Source: Flammeovirga sp. OC4
GTDB taxonomy: Bacteria; Bacteroidota; Bacteroidia; Cytophagales; Flammeovirgaceae
Length of the DNA: 64,000 nucleotides
Assembly: GCF_000812565.1 (NCBI RefSeq)
Contig: NZ_JTAM01000009.1
Coordinates: 124,001 to 188,000, forward strand
Direction of reading: 5' to 3'
Position numbers and translations under genes: made by a program. A model generated the notes under the pieces. That model did not search any database. It was given only the letters and a program-made list of their open reading frames with translations, and was not told the origin of the DNA. Below, piece after piece: positions 26,601-34,770 of the stretch (its first letter is position 1; every line of letters begins with the position of its first letter).

Positions 26601-28024
26601 TACTCACTGCCTTAACCGATATATTAGGTTTCTTGCCAATGGCTATTTCCACTTCAGCAGGAGCAGAGGTGCAACAACCTTTAGCTACAGTTGTGATTGG
26701 AGGAATGATTACATCAACATTTTTGACATTAATCGTTCTCCCTATTTTATATGCTATGATTGAAACATCAAGTGTAAAGAAAATGAACCCTAAACCGGTT
26801 ATCGCATTATTTATAGGTGGTTTAATCTTTATTACCGGTAATCAAACGTATGCTCAGGATACTCCAATCGTTTCTTCTTTGGATCAAGCAATTGCTATTG
26901 GTTTACAACAAAATGGTAATATAAAAATCGCTCATTCTGAAATTGAAATTGCTGAATTAGGAAAAAAGCAAGCAATAAGTATTCAAAAGACAGAAGTGAC
27001 TTCCACTTATGGTCAATACAATTCTTTCAGAAATGATTTAGGTATTGAAATCTCACAACGTATTGAATTTCCTACCGTTTATTCTCGCCAAAAAGATTGG
27101 GCTAAGGAGAATACAATCGGAAGTGAATTGAAACTCAATATGACTCAACAGGAAGTGAAAAGGGAAATAAAAAAGGCTTGGTATCAATTAAGTTATTTGA
27201 ATGAGCAATATGATTTGATGTTATATCAGGATAGTTTATATCAAAGGTTTTTACATGCTTCCGCTATTCGTTTTGAAACAGAAGCCACCAACTATCTAGA
27301 AAAGGCTTCTGCTGAAACTCAAGTGATGGAAATTGAGAATAAGTTGTTTGTTTTGAAGTCTGATATCACTATTCAGAAGAATACATTAAGGGTATTGTTG
27401 CAAGACACTTTGGGTTTACAATTCCAGCCCGAAAAATTGAAGAAAAAAAGTACTCTTAATTCTTATTCAATAGATCATAACCCCACTTTAGGTTTTGCTC
27501 AACAGCAAGTAAATATTGCTGAAGCAGCACAAAAAGTAGCTTCAGCAGAAATGCTTCCAGGCATAAAGCTAGGTTACTTTAATAACTCAATGAACGGGGT
27601 TCCACTTTCTAATGAAGGTGGCGTAGCCAATTCATCCAATCGTTTTCAAGGTGTGTCAGTCGGCCTAGCCATCCCCATTTTTTATGGCTCAAGCAAGGCA
27701 AAAGTCAACGCTTCAAAACTAAAAGCTCAAAATGCACTCACCCGTTCACAACAATATAAAATTCAATTAGAGGGTGATTATGTTCGACTTGAACAGCAGA
27801 TCAATCAACTCAATGGAAGTTTGAGTTACTATGAAAATAAAGCACTTCCACAAGTTGATCACATCATTCAAAATGCTCAGAAAAGCTTTGAACATGGTGC
27901 CATTAATTATATAGAGTATTTCCAGAACATTAACCAAAGCCTGGATTTAAAATACAATTACCTTAAAACCCTAAATAACTTCAATCAAGCAATGATTGAG
28001 TTAGAGTACATTACAGGTCAATAA
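23669..28024 (+). CDS. czcA: CzcA-type heavy-metal RND pump fused to a TolC-like outer membrane factor
   Basis: A 1451-residue fusion. Residues 1 to about 1035 form a heavy-metal RND antiporter with 12 membrane segments and two large periplasmic loops (VPVDAVPDITNNQVQV near the N-terminus). Membrane segment 4 has DFGIIVDGAVIIVE with D400, D406 and E413, matching the CzcA set for divalent cations (Zn, Co, Cd) rather than the CusA set for Cu/Ag. After residue 1038 comes an outer membrane efflux protein domain (SLDQAIAIGLQQNGNIKIAHSEIEIAE onward) with long coiled-coil helices, of about 410 residues. The junction itself, KPVIALFIGGLIFITGNQTYAQ, looks like a signal peptide starting at an in-frame ATG (26783). 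The adaptor gene follows 12 bases later. Confidence 0.92.
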   Translation: MISSIISFSIKNKLVIGVFIMAWICGGIWSITKVPVDAVPDITNNQVQVITQAPSLGTEEIEQFITYPVELAMSNLPDVEEIRSVSRSGLSLVTIVFKDEIGTYLPRQLVVEKLAEVKENIPTGFGEPFVGPISTGLGEIYQYTIEVDSAYKDQYSLTDLRSIQDWIIRRQMAMVPGVVEVNAFGGNIKQYEVAVDPDVLNAMDITITDVYNALTLNNQNSGASYIEKNHKANFIKGDGLIRSLDDIRNIVVKNENGIPVHIGDIAKVQFGKAVRYGALTKEGEGEAVGGMILMLKGANSNEVIKAVQERVELIQPSLPDGVRIKEFLARNKLIEKTTSTVSNNLIEGALIVIFVLVLLLGNWRGGLVVASTIPLSLLFAFMMMYLFDVWANLMSLGAIDFGIIVDGAVIIVESTVFLMHKKVVNNQGLNQDQKNEVSKIASTKMMNSAFFGQLIILIVFAPILTLEGVEGKMFIPMALTFMFAMIGVMILCLTYVPMVSSLFINVKYKNKQSFGDKIIASIENAYEPILLQSLAKGKFIIVACITVLGATFYIFSTLGGEFMTQLDEGDIAYHVIMKPGTSLEETIKATTKIENIMKENFPEIEQVMSRIGVADVPTDPMPMDVADCLVILKPKSEWTSATTKPELIQKIKEKVSMVPGINFEFTQPIEMRFNELISGVREDVAIKLYGEDLDILAEKAEEISSIISDIEGVADKRVEATAGLPQIVVHYNRDKVAQYGLNINYLNDLVQTAFTGKSAGMIFEGERRFDLVVRFQKSRRSDIDDLKNLYVNLPNGHQIPLYQIADVVYEPGPMQISRDNTQRRTYVGLMVRGRDIESVVNDIKEKLEQELVLPAGYFIRYGGQFENLERASKKLKIVVPIALFSIFILLFLALKSIKETLMIAMAIPFATIGGIISLWLRGMPFSISAGVGFVVLFGVAVLNGLVLIEGWNELKTEGVDNLMERIKIGARRRIRPILLTALTDILGFLPMAISTSAGAEVQQPLATVVIGGMITSTFLTLIVLPILYAMIETSSVKKMNPKPVIALFIGGLIFITGNQTYAQDTPIVSSLDQAIAIGLQQNGNIKIAHSEIEIAELGKKQAISIQKTEVTSTYGQYNSFRNDLGIEISQRIEFPTVYSRQKDWAKENTIGSELKLNMTQQEVKREIKKAWYQLSYLNEQYDLMLYQDSLYQRFLHASAIRFETEATNYLEKASAETQVMEIENKLFVLKSDITIQKNTLRVLLQDTLGLQFQPEKLKKKSTLNSYSIDHNPTLGFAQQQVNIAEAAQKVASAEMLPGIKLGYFNNSMNGVPLSNEGGVANSSNRFQGVSVGLAIPIFYGSSKAKVNASKLKAQNALTRSQQYKIQLEGDYVRLEQQINQLNGSLSYYENKALPQVDHIIQNAQKSFEHGAINYIEYFQNINQSLDLKYNYLKTLNNFNQAMIELEYITGQ

Positions 28025-28036
28025 AAAGAAATTACA

Positions 28037-29224
28037 ATGAATTACTATAAATATATTTTAGCTTGTCTCACTCTGGGATTAACAACATTGGGTTGTCAGT
28101 CTACTTCTAGTCATCAACATGAAAGCGATCAACATGCTCATAAAGAAGGAGAGCATGATGACCATGAAAATAAAGTGCATTTATCTTTGCTGCAATTTAA
28201 AAGCTTGAACATGCAGGTTGGTAAAATTCCTGAAATCAATATCGGTGATTATGTTTTGACTAACGGATCATTGGAAGTGCCTCCTCAAAATGAGGCTTCT
28301 GTTACAGCTGTCATTGGAGCCAATGTCAAAAAAATTAATGTGATTGAAGGAGAAAAGGTGAAGAAGAACCAAGTTCTAGCATATCTAAATCACCCAAACC
28401 TAATCAAACTTCAAACTAATTATGTTACGAAGATGAATCAATTAATTTTTCTAGAAGAAGAGTTCAAAAGACAGAAAAAACTTTATGATGAAAATGTGGG
28501 TTCTGGTAGAGAATATCAAAAAGCTTCTTCCGATTTCTTCTCCACAAAAGGAGAGGTGAAAGGGTTAGAGGCTCAGTTGAGGATGCTTCATTTAAACCTG
28601 AACAAAATAAAAGAGGGATACATTTATGAAAACGTTCCTGTAATTAGTCCTATGAGTGGGTACATCAAATTAGTTGAGGTAAAAACGGGACAGTATGTAG
28701 ATCCTCAAAAAGAGATGTTTGAAGTGATCAATTTAGATGACATTCATGTCGATTTGATGGTTTTTGAAAAAGATATCTCTAAAATAAAAGTTGGACAAGA
28801 TGTTTTTTTTACCACTGAAGTGAACCCTAAACAGAAAATGAAGGCAAGTGTTTTCAACGTGGGAAAATCATTTGAAGAAGGCCCGAAAGCAATTCATCTA
28901 CATGCAGATATTGACGGCAGTAAAGAAGGATTAATTCCTGGAACGTACTGTAAAGGGAAAATTATGATCAATAATACCTTCACTTCAGCACTTCCCGAAG
29001 AGGCTTTGGTAAAAGAAGGTGGGAATATGTATTTTTTTACTGTTGATAATGAAGGAGGTAAATATTCATTTGAAGCACATAAAGTGATTACTGGCAGTAA
29101 AGACAATGGATATGTTCAGATTTTTTTTCTTGATGATTTCAATATGGATCAAAAAGTCGCATTAAACAACGCTTATTATTTAATGGCAGAAATGAAAAAG
29201 GCGGAGGCTGAACATCATCATTAA
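28037..29224 (+). CDS. CzcB/CusB-like periplasmic adaptor lipoprotein
   Basis: A 395-residue membrane-fusion protein that links the RND pump to the outer membrane channel. The lipobox ends at C20 (TTLGC). A His/Asp/Glu-rich segment follows (residues 25-47, with HQHESDQHAHKEGEHDDHEN) and the protein ends EAEHHH, so both termini could bind metal. Next are the beta-barrel/lipoyl halves (VTAVIGANVKKINVIEGEKVKKNQVL and VISPMSGYIKLVEVKTGQYV) around a helical hairpin (about 130-195). It lies 12 bases after the pump gene in the same operon; a terminator follows. The His-rich N-terminus fits a divalent cation such as Zn or Co rather than a drug. Confidence 0.9.
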   Translation: MNYYKYILACLTLGLTTLGCQSTSSHQHESDQHAHKEGEHDDHENKVHLSLLQFKSLNMQVGKIPEINIGDYVLTNGSLEVPPQNEASVTAVIGANVKKINVIEGEKVKKNQVLAYLNHPNLIKLQTNYVTKMNQLIFLEEEFKRQKKLYDENVGSGREYQKASSDFFSTKGEVKGLEAQLRMLHLNLNKIKEGYIYENVPVISPMSGYIKLVEVKTGQYVDPQKEMFEVINLDDIHVDLMVFEKDISKIKVGQDVFFTTEVNPKQKMKASVFNVGKSFEEGPKAIHLHADIDGSKEGLIPGTYCKGKIMINNTFTSALPEEALVKEGGNMYFFTVDNEGGKYSFEAHKVITGSKDNGYVQIFFLDDFNMDQKVALNNAYYLMAEMKKAEAEHHH

Positions 29225-29245
29225 TACTTTTTAGTTCTATTTTAT

Positions 29246-29287
29246 AAACGCACCTGAGGTTTTTATTATTTCGGGTGCGTTTTTTTC
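29246..29287 (+). terminator. Terminator of the metal-efflux operon
   Basis: Stem AAACGCACC / GGTGCGTTT (29246-29254 and 29274-29282), extended by weak pairs, followed by a T run. Confidence 0.8.
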
Positions 29288-29441
29288 AATTAAAGATCTT
29301 CATTCATTTTGGATAGCAGACAGTAAACAGAAGTTCAACAGTATTAAAACATTAAATCTTCCAAAACATAATTTCCTCTCAAACGGTTATTAAACTCCAA
29401 GAAATTATTAACTTTACAATAATTATTATAAAGATTTGCGA

Positions 29442-30152
29442 ATGAGTAAAAAAATAGGAGCAAATAATTCATACTTCGGAAATATTAAAGAAGCATTCAA
29501 TACATCCAAACATGGTCTGAAAATTACTATCGACCACTTTAAAGATGCTTTGAAAAATGAAAGGAGAGATCCTATAGGAACCAGTGATGATAATTATTTT
29601 GAGAAACAAAATGCGATCGTAACACTGAAATACCCTGAAGAGGTATTGCCTGTTCCTGATAATGGTAGATATAAATTAGATCTTGAGATAGATGATTGTA
29701 TCGTTTGTGATAAATGTGCAAAAATCTGTCCTGTAGATTGTATTGATATAGCACCGATCAAATCTTCGGAAGTGATTGGTGAGTGTTCTGATGGTACTCC
29801 AAAACGTATTTATGCCGCCAAGTTTGACATTGATATGGCAAAATGTCTCTTTTGTGGTTTATGTACTTATGTCTGCCCAACAGAATGCCTTACAATGACT
29901 AAATCATATGATTATAGTGAGTTAGATATGCGTAGTCTAACGTATGGTTTTGCAAATATGTCTCCTGAGGAAGTGAAGGAGAAAAATAGACTTTATGATT
30001 TAGAACAAGAGAAAAAGAAAGCCGCCAAGTTAGGTACTACTGCTGCCAAAACTCCTGTTGCTAATATTGAAGAAAAGGAGGAGGAAGCAAAACCCGTGAA
30101 GAAAGCAGCTCCAAAACCGAAATTCAGACCAAAAGTGATCAAAAAGAAATAA
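29442..30152 (+). CDS. nuoI: NADH-quinone oxidoreductase subunit I
   Basis: A 236-residue ferredoxin-like subunit of respiratory complex I carrying two [4Fe-4S] clusters (N6a, N6b). Cysteines 86, 89, 92 and 96 lie in CIVCDKCAKICP, and 135, 138, 141 and 145 in CLFCGLCTYVCP. The ATG at 29442 is chosen over an in-frame TTG two codons earlier. Compared with most NuoI, the C-terminus has about 50 extra residues rich in Lys, Glu, Ala and Pro. Its stop overlaps the nuoJ ATG by one base (TAATG). No other nuo gene is present on either side. Confidence 0.93.
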   Translation: MSKKIGANNSYFGNIKEAFNTSKHGLKITIDHFKDALKNERRDPIGTSDDNYFEKQNAIVTLKYPEEVLPVPDNGRYKLDLEIDDCIVCDKCAKICPVDCIDIAPIKSSEVIGECSDGTPKRIYAAKFDIDMAKCLFCGLCTYVCPTECLTMTKSYDYSELDMRSLTYGFANMSPEEVKEKNRLYDLEQEKKKAAKLGTTAAKTPVANIEEKEEEAKPVKKAAPKPKFRPKVIKKK

Positions 30153-30661
30153 TGATTGAACTAATAGTATTTTATTTTTTTATAGGGGTAATTGCATTAT
30201 CATCTTTCGCTTTATTTTTCACAAAGAACGTTATCCATAATGCCGCTTACTTACTTTTTTCATTATTAAGTGTAGCAGGTTTATTTGTACTTTCAGGTGC
30301 TGATTTCATTGCTATTACTCAAGTGATGGTTTATATAGGAGGTGTATTAGTCCTTTTATTATTTGGAGTGATGTATACCAAAAACTCTATTGATCATGAA
30401 ATGGATAGTGGTTCAAAGAGAACTTTTATAGGCTTCTTATTTGGAGCAGTACTTTTTGGTATTTTGGCTTTTGGAATTTTAGAAGAAGACCTGGATAGAG
30501 ATTATACAGTCAATAACGAAGGAATTACATCTAATTTAGGTGTCAGTTTTATGACCGATCAGATCTTTGCATTTGAATTGACAGCTATCCTTTTATTAGT
30601 GGTATTAATAGGGACAGTTTTCGTAGCTGGTAAAGCTGATAAATCATTAGATAATCAATAA
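30152..30661 (+). CDS. nuoJ: NADH-quinone oxidoreductase subunit J
   Basis: A 169-residue membrane subunit of complex I with five hydrophobic segments. The conserved third helix region reads FIAITQVMVYIGGVLVLLLFGVM, diagnostic for NuoJ. It is translationally coupled to nuoI through TAATG. A hairpin terminator lies between it and greA, so nuoI-nuoJ form a closed two-gene transcript without nuoK-N. Confidence 0.92.
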   Translation: MIELIVFYFFIGVIALSSFALFFTKNVIHNAAYLLFSLLSVAGLFVLSGADFIAITQVMVYIGGVLVLLLFGVMYTKNSIDHEMDSGSKRTFIGFLFGAVLFGILAFGILEEDLDRDYTVNNEGITSNLGVSFMTDQIFAFELTAILLLVVLIGTVFVAGKADKSLDNQ

Positions 30662-30718
30662 AATTCTTTCTAAATAATAGAAGAAGACATATATTTGTTT
30701 TCTTACACGATTATAATT

Positions 30719-30744
30719 CGATCTAATTTATTTGGATCGTTTTT
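30719..30744 (+). terminator. Terminator between nuoJ and greA
   Basis: Eight-base stem CGATCTAA / TTGGATCG with one G-U pair and a 5-base loop, followed by TTTTT, 58 bases after nuoJ and 25 bases before greA. Confidence 0.6.
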
Positions 30745-30768
30745 CATTTATAGATAAATATAAAACTT

Positions 30769-31239
30769 ATGGCACAAGTTACTTATTATACAGCTGAGGG
30801 CCTTCAAAAGTTATCAGACGAACTAAACGAGCTCAAAACGAAAGGGAGAGCTGATATTGCTCGTCAGATTGCAGAAGCGACAGATAAAGGAGATTTAAGT
30901 GAGAATGCTGAATATGATGCAGCGAAAGATGCTCAAGGCCATTTAGAAGCTAAGATTGCCAATTTAGCGAACCTAATTGCAAACGCAAGAGTTATAGATG
31001 AGTCAAAATTAGATAACTCAAAAGTTGGTATTCTTTGTACTGTTAAGATTAAAGCTCCAACAGGTGCAGAGATGTCTTATACATTAGTATCAGCTAAAGA
31101 GGCGAATGTTAGAGAAAATAAAATTTCAATTGATTCTCCTATTGCACAAGGTTTAGTAGGTAAAAAAGTAGGGGAGATTGCTGAAGTAAAAACTCCTAGA
31201 GGAATGATGAAATTTGAGATCTTAGATATTTCTCTATAG
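30769..31239 (+). CDS. greA: Transcription elongation factor GreA
   Basis: A 156-residue factor that enters the RNA polymerase secondary channel and triggers cleavage of backtracked RNA. The N-terminal coiled coil carries the tip motif GDLSENAEYDAAKDAQ, with the acidic residues needed for cleavage. The C-terminal FKBP-like domain has SPIAQGLVGKKVGEIAEVKTPRG. Length is normal. It is monocistronic, with terminators on both sides. Confidence 0.96.
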   Translation: MAQVTYYTAEGLQKLSDELNELKTKGRADIARQIAEATDKGDLSENAEYDAAKDAQGHLEAKIANLANLIANARVIDESKLDNSKVGILCTVKIKAPTGAEMSYTLVSAKEANVRENKISIDSPIAQGLVGKKVGEIAEVKTPRGMMKFEILDISL

Positions 31240-31259
31240 ACCTCCAATTAAAGCATAAA

Positions 31260-31302
31260 AATAAAGGGTGATACAAATGAATGTATCACCCTTTATTGTT
31301 TT
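31260..31302. terminator. Bidirectional terminator, greA / purU
   Basis: Perfect 15-base inverted repeat with halves at 31260-31274 and 31283-31297 (AATAAAGGGTGATAC and its complement), between two convergent genes. Confidence 0.8.
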
Positions 31303-31303
31303 A

Positions 31304-32176
31304 TTAATCAAATATGATTGTCTTGTTTTTATACGTCATCAGTTTGCGGTTAACATGCTGATAAAGTGCTCTAGATAAGACAATTTTTTCTAAATCTTTA
31401 CCCTTACGGATCAGTTCTTTTACAGTATCCTTATGACTTACTTTAGCTACATCTTGTTCGATGATTGGACCTGCATCTAAATCAGATGTTACATAATGTG
31501 AAGTGGCTCCAATAATTTTCACACCTCTTTCATGTGCTGCATGATAAGGTTTTGCACCCACAAATGCAGGTAAGAAGGAGTGATGTATATTAATGATCTT
31601 ATCTGGATAGCTCTTAATAAATTCAGGAGAAAGAATTTGCATATATCTCGCTAAAACAACAAAATCAATATGATGTTCTTTCATTAATTTCAACTGAGCT
31701 TCTTCCTGTTCTTTTTTATTTTCCTTATTCATTTCGAAATGATAGAAAGGAATCTTGAACTTATCCGCAACTTTTTTCAAGTGTTGGTGATTACTGATAA
31801 TCATAGGAATTTCAGCTTGTAACTCTCCTGAGTCCGTTCTTGATAAAATATCATAGAGGCAGTGAGACATTTTAGTGACAAAAAGAGCCATACGAGGCTT
31901 TTGGTCACTAAAGTAGAGCTTCAAAGTCATATCAAACTTTTTAGCTAAAAGTGTTTCTATATAATCTCTAATTTTATCTTTTGGAATTAAGAAAGAATCA
32001 ATTTCAAATTCAATTCTCATAAAGAAACGTCCCACTTCACGGTCAACATACTGATCAAGGTAAATAATATTGCCTTGGTTTTCGTGAATAAATTGAGTTG
32101 TATATGATATAATTCCTTTTTGATCCGGACAATGCATCAATAAGATGGCCGTCTTCGGTTGTGTTTGTTGTTTCAT
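31304..32176 (-). CDS. purU: Formyltetrahydrofolate deformylase
   Basis: A 290-residue hydrolase that releases formate from 10-formyl-THF, supplying formate and balancing one-carbon units. The N-terminal ACT domain (residues 9-90, LLMHCPDQKGIISYTTQFI) is followed by a formyltransferase-like domain with the catalytic Asn-His in IINIHHSFLPAFVGAKPYHAA and Asp in SDLDAGPIIEQDV. RYMQILSPEF is also typical. The ACT plus formyltransferase order distinguishes it from PurN. It is downstream of a GH3-family gene with 6 bases between, so the two probably share a transcript. Confidence 0.94.
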   Translation of the reverse strand: MKQQTQPKTAILLMHCPDQKGIISYTTQFIHENQGNIIYLDQYVDREVGRFFMRIEFEIDSFLIPKDKIRDYIETLLAKKFDMTLKLYFSDQKPRMALFVTKMSHCLYDILSRTDSGELQAEIPMIISNHQHLKKVADKFKIPFYHFEMNKENKKEQEEAQLKLMKEHHIDFVVLARYMQILSPEFIKSYPDKIINIHHSFLPAFVGAKPYHAAHERGVKIIGATSHYVTSDLDAGPIIEQDVAKVSHKDTVKELIRKGKDLEKIVLSRALYQHVNRKLMTYKNKTIIFD

Positions 32177-32182
32177 GTTTAG

Positions 32183-33694
32183 TTATTTTAATGAGGCTAA
32201 TAAAGAGTCTAAATATTCTCTATGGTTAGCCAATCTAGGTACTTTGTTTTGTCCTCCTAACTTGCCTCTTGACTTCATCCAATTATAGAAAGATTTAGGT
32301 TCAAGAAAATGAATTTTTGGAGCAATTAAAGCGATGTCTTTATAACGCTTTGCATCATAATCTGAATTGACCTCTCTCAATTTTTTATCAAGTGTTTCAA
32401 TAAACAAATGCTGATCATTAGGAGTATGTTTAAATTCGATGGCCCATTCATGACCACCTTTTTGACCTTCTTGTAGATAAACTGGAGCGGCGGTAAAGTT
32501 CCTAACCTCTGCTTGAGTAGCTTTACATGCAGCTTTTATCGCTTCCTCCGCATTTTCTATTACTACTTCTTCTCCAAATGCGTTGATAAAATGTTTAGTA
32601 CGGCCAGATATCTTTATTCTATACGGATATTTTGAGGTAAATCGCACTGTATCTCCAATCAAATACCTCCACAAACCTGCGTTTGTAGTAATAACAATAG
32701 CGTAGTTCTTTCCAATTTCAACATCTGCTAACTGCACTACTTTTGGATTTTCTTTATCAAACTCAGACATAGGTATAAATTCATAATAAACACCATAATC
32801 CAGGAGTAGTAAAAGTTCGTCGTCGTTAGTAGTATCCTGTATACCAAAGAAACCTTCAGAAGCATTATAGACATCCATGAATTGCATGTCATCTCTTCCT
32901 ATCAACTTTTTAAATGTTTCTCTATAAGGTCCAAAAGCTACTGCACCATGGAAAAACACCTCCAAGTTAGGCCAAACTTCTGACAAGTATGATTTGCCAG
33001 TTTGTTCTAGTATTTTTTCAAATAAAACCAATGTCCAAGTAGGAACTCCGGCTATACTTGTAATATTTTTTTCTATTGTTGTTTCTGCAATCCTTTGAAT
33101 CTTGGATTCCCATTCATCCATCAATGCTACCTCCAAATTAGGAGCTCTCATAAACTCTGCCCAAAAGGGGAGATTCTTCATGATAATAGCAGAAACGTCA
33201 CCCAATAAACTATCATTATAATGGTGATTTTTCTGAATACTACCTCCAATTCCCAAACTTTTCCCAAACATCACTTTAGAGTTTGGATGGTTATTGAGGT
33301 ATATTGTCACCAAATCTTTTCCTGCTTTATAATGGCAGTCTTCCAATGCTTCTTTTGAAACTGGAATAAACTTACTCCTAGCATTTGTAGTTCCTGATGA
33401 TTTAGAAAAATCGGTAATCTTAGTAGGCCACAAGATGTTTTGTTCTCCACGAATCATTCTTTCAATGTAGGGATTCAAATCCTCATAGGTTGAAATTGGA
33501 ACCCTTTCATCAAAAGTATTAATATTCTTAATAGAACTATAGCCATACTTCTTACCCCATTCTGTTTGGGAAGCACTTGATACTAAATCATTAAATAGGT
33601 GATCTTGCACTTCTATAGGATGCATCATAAAATGCTCAATCTGATGCATTCTTCTCTTTGAAATCCAGCTAATAGCAGAAGTAAGTATTTCCAT
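32183..33694 (-). CDS. GH3 family protein (adenylate-forming, acyl-acid amido synthetase-like)
   Basis: A 503-residue member of the GH3 superfamily, named for plant auxin-conjugating enzymes. ATP motif 1 is SKSSGTTNARSKFIPVS, followed by YNASEGFFGIQ (motif 2) and the C-terminal part with YRIKISGRTKHFINAFGEEV (motif 3). Plant members join amino acids to acyl acids through an acyl-adenylate; the bacterial substrates are mostly unknown. The chain is about 70 residues shorter than plant enzymes. It lies just upstream of purU, a linkage for which I have no functional explanation. Confidence 0.85.
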   Translation of the reverse strand: MEILTSAISWISKRRMHQIEHFMMHPIEVQDHLFNDLVSSASQTEWGKKYGYSSIKNINTFDERVPISTYEDLNPYIERMIRGEQNILWPTKITDFSKSSGTTNARSKFIPVSKEALEDCHYKAGKDLVTIYLNNHPNSKVMFGKSLGIGGSIQKNHHYNDSLLGDVSAIIMKNLPFWAEFMRAPNLEVALMDEWESKIQRIAETTIEKNITSIAGVPTWTLVLFEKILEQTGKSYLSEVWPNLEVFFHGAVAFGPYRETFKKLIGRDDMQFMDVYNASEGFFGIQDTTNDDELLLLLDYGVYYEFIPMSEFDKENPKVVQLADVEIGKNYAIVITTNAGLWRYLIGDTVRFTSKYPYRIKISGRTKHFINAFGEEVVIENAEEAIKAACKATQAEVRNFTAAPVYLQEGQKGGHEWAIEFKHTPNDQHLFIETLDKKLREVNSDYDAKRYKDIALIAPKIHFLEPKSFYNWMKSRGKLGGQNKVPRLANHREYLDSLLASLK

Positions 33695-33851
33695 ATAATA
33701 AAAGATAGTTCTAGATCATTAAAGAAACTAACCTATACCATAGCAACCCAACATATCACAGGTATTTAAAAAATGAGTTACTACTGTTGATGTTTGTCCA
33801 TCTTGTTAGTTTCAAGCTAACTACTAAAGTAATATTAAAATTTTGGGTATC

Positions 33852-33880
33852 AAAAAAAGGACACCCAACTGAGCGTCCTT
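33852..33880 (-). terminator. Terminator after lptB
   Basis: Stem AAGGAC / GTCCTT (33857-33862 and 33875-33880) on the minus strand, followed there by a run of seven T. Confidence 0.65.
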
Positions 33881-33899
33881 ATCATGATTTATGGCTTTC

Positions 33900-34640
33900 T
33901 TACTCAGAAAAATCTTTCTTTTTGTATTCAGCGTATTCACCAAAGTAAGCTTTTCTAACCTCAGGGTCATTGATAAGCTGATCAGGAGTACCGTCTCTAA
34001 ATACAACACCACTTTGTAAGATATAAACTCTATCAGTAATTGATAAAGTCTCTGTTACGTTGTGGTCAGTAATAAGAATACCAATATTTTTCTTTTTCAA
34101 GTTGTAAACAATTCTTTGAATTTCTTCTACTGCGATAGGATCAACACCAGCAAAAGGTTCATCAAGAAGTACAAAACTTGGGTTTGTTGCCAATGTACGT
34201 GCAATCTCTGTTCTTCTTCTTTCACCACCTGAAAGAGACATACCTAAGTTGTCACGAACATGTGTAAGAGAAAATTCATTTAATAAGTTTTCTACTCTTT
34301 GTTTTTTCTCTTCTTTAGAAATCTTCTCCATTTCTAAAGGCAACATAATATTTTCTTCAACAGTCAATCCTCTAAAAACCGATGGCTCTTGAGCTAAGTA
34401 ACCAACGCCTTTCTGAGCACGTCTAAACATTGGAAGTGTCGTGATATTTTCTGTATCAAGATGAATCTCTCCGTTGTTTGGCTTAATCAACCCAACAATC
34501 ATATAGAAACATGTAGTTTTACCAGCACCGTTTGGCCCTAACAAACCAACAATTTCTCCCTGCTCTACTTGAATAGAAACATCATTAACTACTGTACGCT
34601 TACCGTACTGCTTAATAAGATTATCTGCTTTTAGTATCAT
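33900..34640 (-). CDS. lptB: LPS export ABC transporter ATPase LptB
   Basis: A 246-residue ABC ATPase that powers lipopolysaccharide extraction from the inner membrane with LptFG. Walker A is GPNGAGKTT (35-43), signature LSGGERRRTEIAR from 136, Walker B VLLDEPFAGVDPIA (157-170) and H-loop ITDHNVTETL (H193). The FAGVDPIAVEEIQ and YLAQEPSVFRGLTVEENI segments are specific to LptB. Its partners are not nearby. It has its own terminator and stands between the GH3 gene and a DUF4178-like gene, all on the minus strand. Confidence 0.95.
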   Translation of the reverse strand: MILKADNLIKQYGKRTVVNDVSIQVEQGEIVGLLGPNGAGKTTCFYMIVGLIKPNNGEIHLDTENITTLPMFRRAQKGVGYLAQEPSVFRGLTVEENIMLPLEMEKISKEEKKQRVENLLNEFSLTHVRDNLGMSLSGGERRRTEIARTLATNPSFVLLDEPFAGVDPIAVEEIQRIVYNLKKKNIGILITDHNVTETLSITDRVYILQSGVVFRDGTPDQLINDPEVRKAYFGEYAEYKKKDFSE

Positions 34641-34770
34641 TATATAAAAATAATATCTTCTAAATTTTTATTTGAGGAAATATAATAGGTATTGCTCAAA
34701 TTTTCCCTCAAAAATAATATAATTTTTTGGTGGTTGACTAACCTTAAAGTTAGCTAACTTTTTTTAACAG

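Noticed and set aside
26248-26652. A 134-residue minus-strand frame inside czcA
   Set aside because: Antisense to the membrane segments of the pump; composition mirrors the sense strand and no start signal or family is visible.
33824-34012. A 62-residue minus-strand frame over the lptB terminator
   Set aside because: It includes the terminator stem and overlaps lptB in another frame.
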